From Gammaproteobacteria bacterium (lineage in GTDB: Bacteria; Pseudomonadota; Gammaproteobacteria; Burkholderiales; Burkholderiaceae_C), in assembly GCA_018903185.1 (NCBI GenBank), contig JAHIQV010000370.1, positions 1 to 8,900 of the forward strand: 8,900 nt of DNA. Reading direction: 5' to 3'. Under the pieces are notes generated by a model. That model saw nothing but the letters and a program-made list of their open reading frames with translations, was not told the DNA's origin and searched no databases. Shown one piece after another: positions 6,079 to 8,900 of the stretch (the first letter of the stretch is position 1; each line of letters begins with the position of its first letter). The translations under genes and the position numbers were made by a program.

Positions 6079-6779
6079 ACCCGAAGGCCCGAACCGTTCT
6101 CATCACCGGCGCAGCCGGTAACCTCGGGCAGGCCGTGGCCCGCGCCTTTGCGGCCCGCGGTGACCACCTGGTGCTGCTGGATCGCAACGGCGAGGCCCTG
6201 CGGCGCGTGTACGGGCCGGACACCGAAGTGCTGAGCTGCACCGAGCTCGACCTGCTCGACGCCGCCCAGGTGGAGCTGGCGGTGGCCCATGCCGCCACCT
6301 GCTTTGGCGGCGTGCACGTGTTGTGCCACCTGGCGGGTGGCTTCCGCATGGGCGATGAGGTGCACAACACCAGCGCGCAGACACTGGACTTCCTGCTCGA
6401 CCTCAATGTGCGCGCCCTGATGCCCATCGCGGCCAGCGTGGTGCCGCGCATGGTGGCGGGCGGCGGCGGCCGCATCGTCACCGTCGGTGCCCTGGGCGCG
6501 TTGAAGGGCGGTGCTCAGATGGGGGCTTATGCGGCGTCCAAGAGCGCGCTGATGCGCCTGACCGAGTCCATGTCGGCCGAGCTCAAGGGGCAGGGCATCA
6601 ACGTCAACTGCGTGATGCCTTCGATCATCGACACCCCCGAGAACCGCGCCGCCATGCCCGATGCCGACCCCTCGCAATGGGTGGCGCCGGAGGCGCTGGC
6701 GGACGTGATGCTGTTCCTGGCTTCGGATGGGGCACGCGCGATCCACGGCGCGTGCATCCCGGTGTCTGGTCTGAGTTGA
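6075..6779 (+). CDS. Short-chain dehydrogenase, candidate quinonoid dihydropteridine reductase
   Basis: The 234-residue protein is an SDR: TGAAGNLG (11-18) binds the dinucleotide, D36 at the end of strand 2 favours NAD(H), CHLAGG (84-89) replaces the usual NNAG, and Y152/K156 form the YxxxK pair. Position 139, where classical SDRs have the catalytic Ser (13 before Tyr), is Ala, as in mammalian dihydropteridine reductase. The C-terminal MPSIIDTPENRAAMPDAD plus QW segment (181-202) also resembles the DTP-NR-MP-AD-W region of the rat enzyme as I recall it. The start at 6075 follows AGGAGG (6063-6068) and overlaps the phhA stop (ATGA). Recycling the quinonoid dihydropterin made by PhhB would complete the cycle; this role is inferred. 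Alternatives are a FolM-like dihydromonapterin reductase or an unrelated SDR. The SDR family is certain. Confidence 0.9.
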   Translation: MNPKARTVLITGAAGNLGQAVARAFAARGDHLVLLDRNGEALRRVYGPDTEVLSCTELDLLDAAQVELAVAHAATCFGGVHVLCHLAGGFRMGDEVHNTSAQTLDFLLDLNVRALMPIAASVVPRMVAGGGGRIVTVGALGALKGGAQMGAYAASKSALMRLTESMSAELKGQGINVNCVMPSIIDTPENRAAMPDADPSQWVAPEALADVMLFLASDGARAIHGACIPVSGLS

Positions 6780-6788
6780 GGCGCAGGC

Positions 6789-7394
6789 TCAGCGAAACCG
6801 CTGCCAGCCCAAGCCAATGCGCAGCGCGATGGTGATGGCGCACAGCGCGGCAAAGCCATAAGCGATGAACGCGAAGTGGCCGGGCCACAGGCACATGGCG
6901 GCAAACGCGGCGATGGTTTCGGTGGCTTCGGTCAGGCCGCCGAGAAAGTAGAAGCTCTTGTCCGGGAAGGCGACGGACTGCAACTGCCGCTTCTCCGCCA
7001 CGATGGCGAAGGCCAGGAAGCTGCTGCCGGTGCCGATGAAGGCCGCGAGCAACACCGCGGCGGGCAGGGCGTTCGCGGCCGGATCCGCGATGGCGAAGGC
7101 CAGCGGGATGGCGGCGTAGAACAGAAAATCGAGCGTGATGTCGAGGAACCCGCCGCGGTCGGTGGGCCGGGTGGCGCGGGCGACGGCGCCGTCCAGGCCG
7201 TCCATCAGGCGCGACAGCATCAGCAGGGCCAGGCCCGGCAGGAAATGCTGGAACGCAATGGCCGTTGCGGCCGCCATGCCGATGGCAAAGCCCGCGAAGC
7301 TGATCGCGTCGGCACCCGCACCCAGGCGCACGAGGGTGCGCGCGGCCCGCGTCATGAGCGGGCGCAACGCCTGCTGGATGGCCTTATCCAGCAT
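6789..7394 (-). CDS. CDP-alcohol phosphatidyltransferase family membrane protein
   Basis: This is a 201-residue integral membrane protein with about five to six hydrophobic segments. The family transfers a phospho-substituted group from a CDP-alcohol to an alcohol in phospholipid synthesis. The signature appears as DGLDGAVAR (65-73) followed by GGFLDITLD (81-89): D65, D68, D85 and D89 are the four metal/catalytic aspartates. Between AR and the conserved Gly there are seven residues, one fewer than the usual eight or more. The N terminus LDKAIQQALRPL is typical, so I place the start at 7394; an in-frame extension to 7610 adds about 70 low-complexity, Pro/Arg/Thr-rich residues and is unlikely to be real. 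The ribosome binding site is weak. The substrate is unknown; it is not clearly PgsA or PssA. It converges on the SDR gene with 9 bp between stops. Confidence 0.85.
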   Translation of the reverse strand: MLDKAIQQALRPLMTRAARTLVRLGAGADAISFAGFAIGMAAATAIAFQHFLPGLALLMLSRLMDGLDGAVARATRPTDRGGFLDITLDFLFYAAIPLAFAIADPAANALPAAVLLAAFIGTGSSFLAFAIVAEKRQLQSVAFPDKSFYFLGGLTEATETIAAFAAMCLWPGHFAFIAYGFAALCAITIALRIGLGWQRFR

Positions 7395-7640
7395 CGGGCA
7401 TGGCCGCCGTGGGCGCCGCTCGGCTTCGCACGCCGTTGAACAGCGCGGCAAAGCGAAGCTGGCGCGGCAGGCTGCAGAGCGGCAGGGAGGCGGCGTGCAT
7501 GGCGCGGTCGTCGGGCGGAAGGGTGTCGTGGGGGTGGGTGCCGAGGGGGATGTTAACCAGTGACCTCGGGTTTCTCCGGTGGGAACCCGTTGGTCGACCG
7601 GCTGCTCCACTCCTTACACTGGCGGCCAACCCACACCACC
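7395..7640. other. Divergent intergenic region between CDP-alcohol transferase and sigma factor genes
   Basis: This 246-bp stretch lacks a convincing gene. Near the sigma-factor end, CCGGT (7576-7580) and ACCGG (7597-7601) enclose the small palindrome GGGAACCC (7581-7588); just downstream TTGGTC (7590-7595) and TACACT (7615-7620) could be a promoter, but the 19-bp spacing is long. GGAAC at 7582 resembles an ECF -35 box, yet I see no matching -10 element at the proper distance. On the minus strand a 38-codon frame (7384-7500) overlaps the transferase start; I do not call it as a gene. Confidence 0.4.
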
Positions 7641-8225
7641 ATGCCATCCCAGCCCTCCACCGACTTCGAGCAGCAACTGGTCGAGCAGCGCAGCTACCTG
7701 ATGCGCTTCGCGCGCCTGCAGTTGCGCAACGACGCCTGGGCCGAGGACGCGGTGTCGGAGACCCTGCTGGCTGCGCTGGCCAAGCCGCAGGCCTTCGAGG
7801 CGCGCTCCCAGCTCAAGACCTGGCTGGTCGGCATCCTCAAACACAAGATCATCGACGCGATGCGACAGCGCCAGCGCGAGGTGACGTTCGACAGCGGCTC
7901 GGACGACGACAACGCCGATCCGCTGGAACACATGGCGTTCAAGACCGATGGCCACTTCGCCGAGAAGCCGGCCGACTGGGGCAACCCGGAGCAGGACCTG
8001 AAAAGCCGCCAGTTCTTTGCCATCCTGGAGGCCTGCACCGACAAGCTGCCAGCGGTGCAGGGCCGTTTGTTCCTGATGCGCGAGTGGCTGGAGATGTCGA
8101 GTGAGGAGATCTGTAAGGAACTGGCGCTGACGCCGACCAACCTCTACGTCCAGCTGCACCGTGCCCGCCTTCGCCTGCGCGAGTGCCTGGACCTCAACTG
8201 GTTTTCACAAGCCCCGACACGATGA
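7641..8225 (+). CDS. ECF-type RNA polymerase sigma factor
   Basis: The 194-residue sigma-70 family protein has the two-domain ECF design. Region 2 covers about 14-80, with DAWAEDAVSETLLAAL (31-46) and SQLKTWLVGILKHKIID (56-72). Region 4 covers about 122-183, with FLMREWLEMSSEEICKELAL (144-163) and the recognition helix TPTNLYVQLHRARLRLRECL. The linker between them (about 80-120) is long and acidic, with a DSGSDDDNAD segment at 84-93. The start at 7641 gives a normal N terminus; the in-frame ATG at 7560 would translate the presumed promoter region. No strong Shine-Dalgarno is visible. Its stop overlaps the start of a zinc-binding small protein (ATGA), the standard arrangement of a sigma factor with its anti-sigma factor. 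Autoregulation is likely by family habit. The inducing signal is unknown; similar pairs often answer oxidative or metal stress. Confidence 0.92.
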   Translation: MPSQPSTDFEQQLVEQRSYLMRFARLQLRNDAWAEDAVSETLLAALAKPQAFEARSQLKTWLVGILKHKIIDAMRQRQREVTFDSGSDDDNADPLEHMAFKTDGHFAEKPADWGNPEQDLKSRQFFAILEACTDKLPAVQGRLFLMREWLEMSSEEICKELALTPTNLYVQLHRARLRLRECLDLNWFSQAPTR

Positions 8226-8431
8226 CAGCCGCCTACCCGTTTCGCCGCACCTGCAAGGAAGTGTCCGCGCTGCTGATCGCGCGCGAAGACCGGGCGCTGC
8301 CCCTGCGCGAACGGCTGGCCCTGCGCCTGCACATGGCCATGTGCCAGGCCTGCCCGCGCTTCGAACGGCAGGTGCTGACCCTGCGCAACGCCATGAAGCA
8401 GTGGCGCAACTACAGCGAAGCCGGGGAGTAG
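8222..8431 (+). CDS. Small zf-HC2-type anti-sigma factor candidate
   Basis: The 69-residue cytoplasmic protein has the zinc-binding anti-sigma signature Hx3Cx2C as H37, C41, C44 in LHMAMCQACPRF, with C11 (RRTCKEVSALL) as the expected fourth ligand about 25 residues earlier. It has no transmembrane segment or periplasmic sensor domain, so it would act as a soluble, possibly redox- or metal-sensitive, inhibitor that binds the sigma factor encoded just upstream. The start at 8222 overlaps the sigma stop (ATGA) and implies translational coupling and near-equal synthesis; an in-frame ATG at 8183 would extend it into the sigma gene and is less likely. The Arg/Leu-rich region 23-36 could form the helix that contacts sigma. 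It ends TAG, unlike the other complete genes here, which end TGA. Confidence 0.85.
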   Translation: MTAAYPFRRTCKEVSALLIAREDRALPLRERLALRLHMAMCQACPRFERQVLTLRNAMKQWRNYSEAGE

Positions 8432-8440
8432 GTCGGTTCA

Positions 8441-8460
8441 GCGGTCCGGCGCCGGGCCGC
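8441..8460. terminator. GC-rich near-palindrome, possible bidirectional terminator
   Basis: This 20-nt element is palindromic apart from the pair 8445/8456, which becomes a U-G wobble in plus-strand RNA. It can form an 8-bp stem with a four-base loop. It lies between the convergent anti-sigma and ftsY genes, where terminators for both are expected. There is no T-tract on either side, so intrinsic termination is uncertain. A second, weaker pairing is CGGGTC (8496-8501) with GACCCG (8523-8528). Confidence 0.4.
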
Positions 8461-8558
8461 CCCAAGCCGGATCAGCCCCCGGACGCGGGATGCACCGGGT
8501 CCCCTCCCGATGCTGGGGCAGCGACCCGCCCAGCGGCGGAGCGCGGGGACCACACCGT

Positions 8559-8900
8559 TCAGTTCAGCAGCGCCTGAGCGAACTCTTTCGCGTCGAAGGT
8601 TTCCAGGTCTTCCAGCTTTTCACCGACGCCAATGAAATAGATCGGCACCGGCTTTTCGCGCGCAATGGCGCAAATGACGCCGCCCTTGGCCGTGCCGTCG
8701 AGCTTGGTGATCACCAGGCCGGTGAGGCCCAGCGCTTCGTCGAACGCCTTCACCTGCGTCAGCGCGTTCTGCCCGGTGTTGCCGTCGATCACCAGCAGCA
8801 CCTCGTGCGGAGCCGTGGCGTCGGCCTTCTGCACCACGCGCTTGATCTTCTTGAGCTCTTCCATCAGGTGCAGCTGGGTCGGCAGGCGGCCGGCGGTGTC
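8559..8900 (-). CDS. ftsY: Signal recognition particle receptor FtsY (C-terminal part)
   Basis: The visible 113 residues are the C-terminal part of the SRP-type GTPase G domain; the gene continues past the window end. The first five residues are the G3 box DTAGR, followed by LPTQLHLMEELKKI. TKLDGTAKGG (65-74) contains the G4 TKLD specificity motif, and GVGEKLEDLETFDAKEFAQALL (91-112) forms the closing loop and final helix. The protein ends directly after this helix, as FtsY does, whereas Ffh would continue into a Met-rich M domain. FtsY docks ribosome-SRP complexes at the inner membrane for co-translational insertion. As a conserved housekeeping gene it marks this side of the window as ordinary chromosome. 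It converges on the anti-sigma gene, 127 bp apart. Confidence 0.97.
   Translation of the reverse strand, partial: DTAGRLPTQLHLMEELKKIKRVVQKADATAPHEVLLVIDGNTGQNALTQVKAFDEALGLTGLVITKLDGTAKGGVICAIAREKPVPIYFIGVGEKLEDLETFDAKEFAQALLN

Noticed and set aside
7395..7610. N-terminal extension of the CDP-alcohol transferase
   Set aside because: Added residues are Pro/Thr/Arg-rich and unlike the family N terminus; the extension enters the sigma-factor promoter region.
7560..7640. Earlier start for the sigma factor at 7560
   Set aside because: Adds 27 residues outside the sigma fold and would place the likely promoter inside the coding region.
1..8900. CRISPR array, tRNA, rRNA, insertion sequence, attachment site or toxin-antitoxin pair
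   Set aside because: No regularly spaced repeats, cloverleaf-like segments, transposase motifs or terminal inverted repeats were seen; composition is even throughout.

Overview
The window looks like chromosomal DNA of a high-GC betaproteobacterium, most likely Burkholderiales and plausibly Comamonadaceae. This rests on uniformly GC-rich third codon positions, a TctC/Bug-type solute-binding protein, a tetrapterin-dependent bacterial phenylalanine hydroxylase and a Burkholderiales-style ECF sigma factor; the genus is not provable from the sequence alone. Coding density is very high. I see no rRNA, tRNA, CRISPR, IS element or phage gene.

Layout. (1) 41-2228, plus strand: a CaiB/BaiF family CoA-transferase followed by an orphan TctC-type periplasmic binding protein. 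Together they suggest uptake and CoA-activation of an unidentified carboxylic acid. (2) 2382-4227, plus strand: a small VOC (glyoxalase-fold) protein and a full-length fumarylacetoacetase, 13 nt apart, the latter being the last step of Phe/Tyr (homogentisate) breakdown. (3) 4243-4740, minus strand: an Lrp/AsnC regulator that converges on fumarylacetoacetase and diverges from (4) 4868-6779, plus strand: pterin-4a-carbinolamine dehydratase (phhB), phenylalanine 4-monooxygenase (phhA) and a short-chain dehydrogenase, very tightly packed. (5) 6789-7394, minus strand: a CDP-alcohol phosphatidyltransferase-like membrane enzyme. (6) 7641-8431, plus strand: an ECF-type sigma factor and a 69-residue zinc-binding anti-sigma candidate with ATGA overlap. 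(7) 8559-8900, minus strand: the C-terminal third of the GTPase FtsY, cut by the window edge.

How the genes work together. The centre of the window is a phenylalanine-catabolism locus. PhhA hydroxylates Phe to Tyr and leaves a 4a-hydroxypterin, PhhB dehydrates it to quinonoid dihydropterin, and the third gene is a good candidate for the reductase that closes the cofactor cycle. It resembles mammalian quinonoid dihydropteridine reductase at several specific places, including an Ala where classical SDRs have the catalytic Ser. The Lrp-type regulator lies between the first step (phh) and the last step (fumarylacetoacetase) of the pathway. The intermediate enzymes (aminotransferase, 4-HPP dioxygenase, homogentisate dioxygenase, maleylacetoacetate isomerase) are not in this window.

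Nothing here amounts to a wholly new system. The most valuable leads are the putative pterin reductase, the VOC protein tied to fumarylacetoacetase, the compact soluble anti-sigma factor, and an unexplained 24-bp near-identical repeat linking the starts of two separate transcription units.
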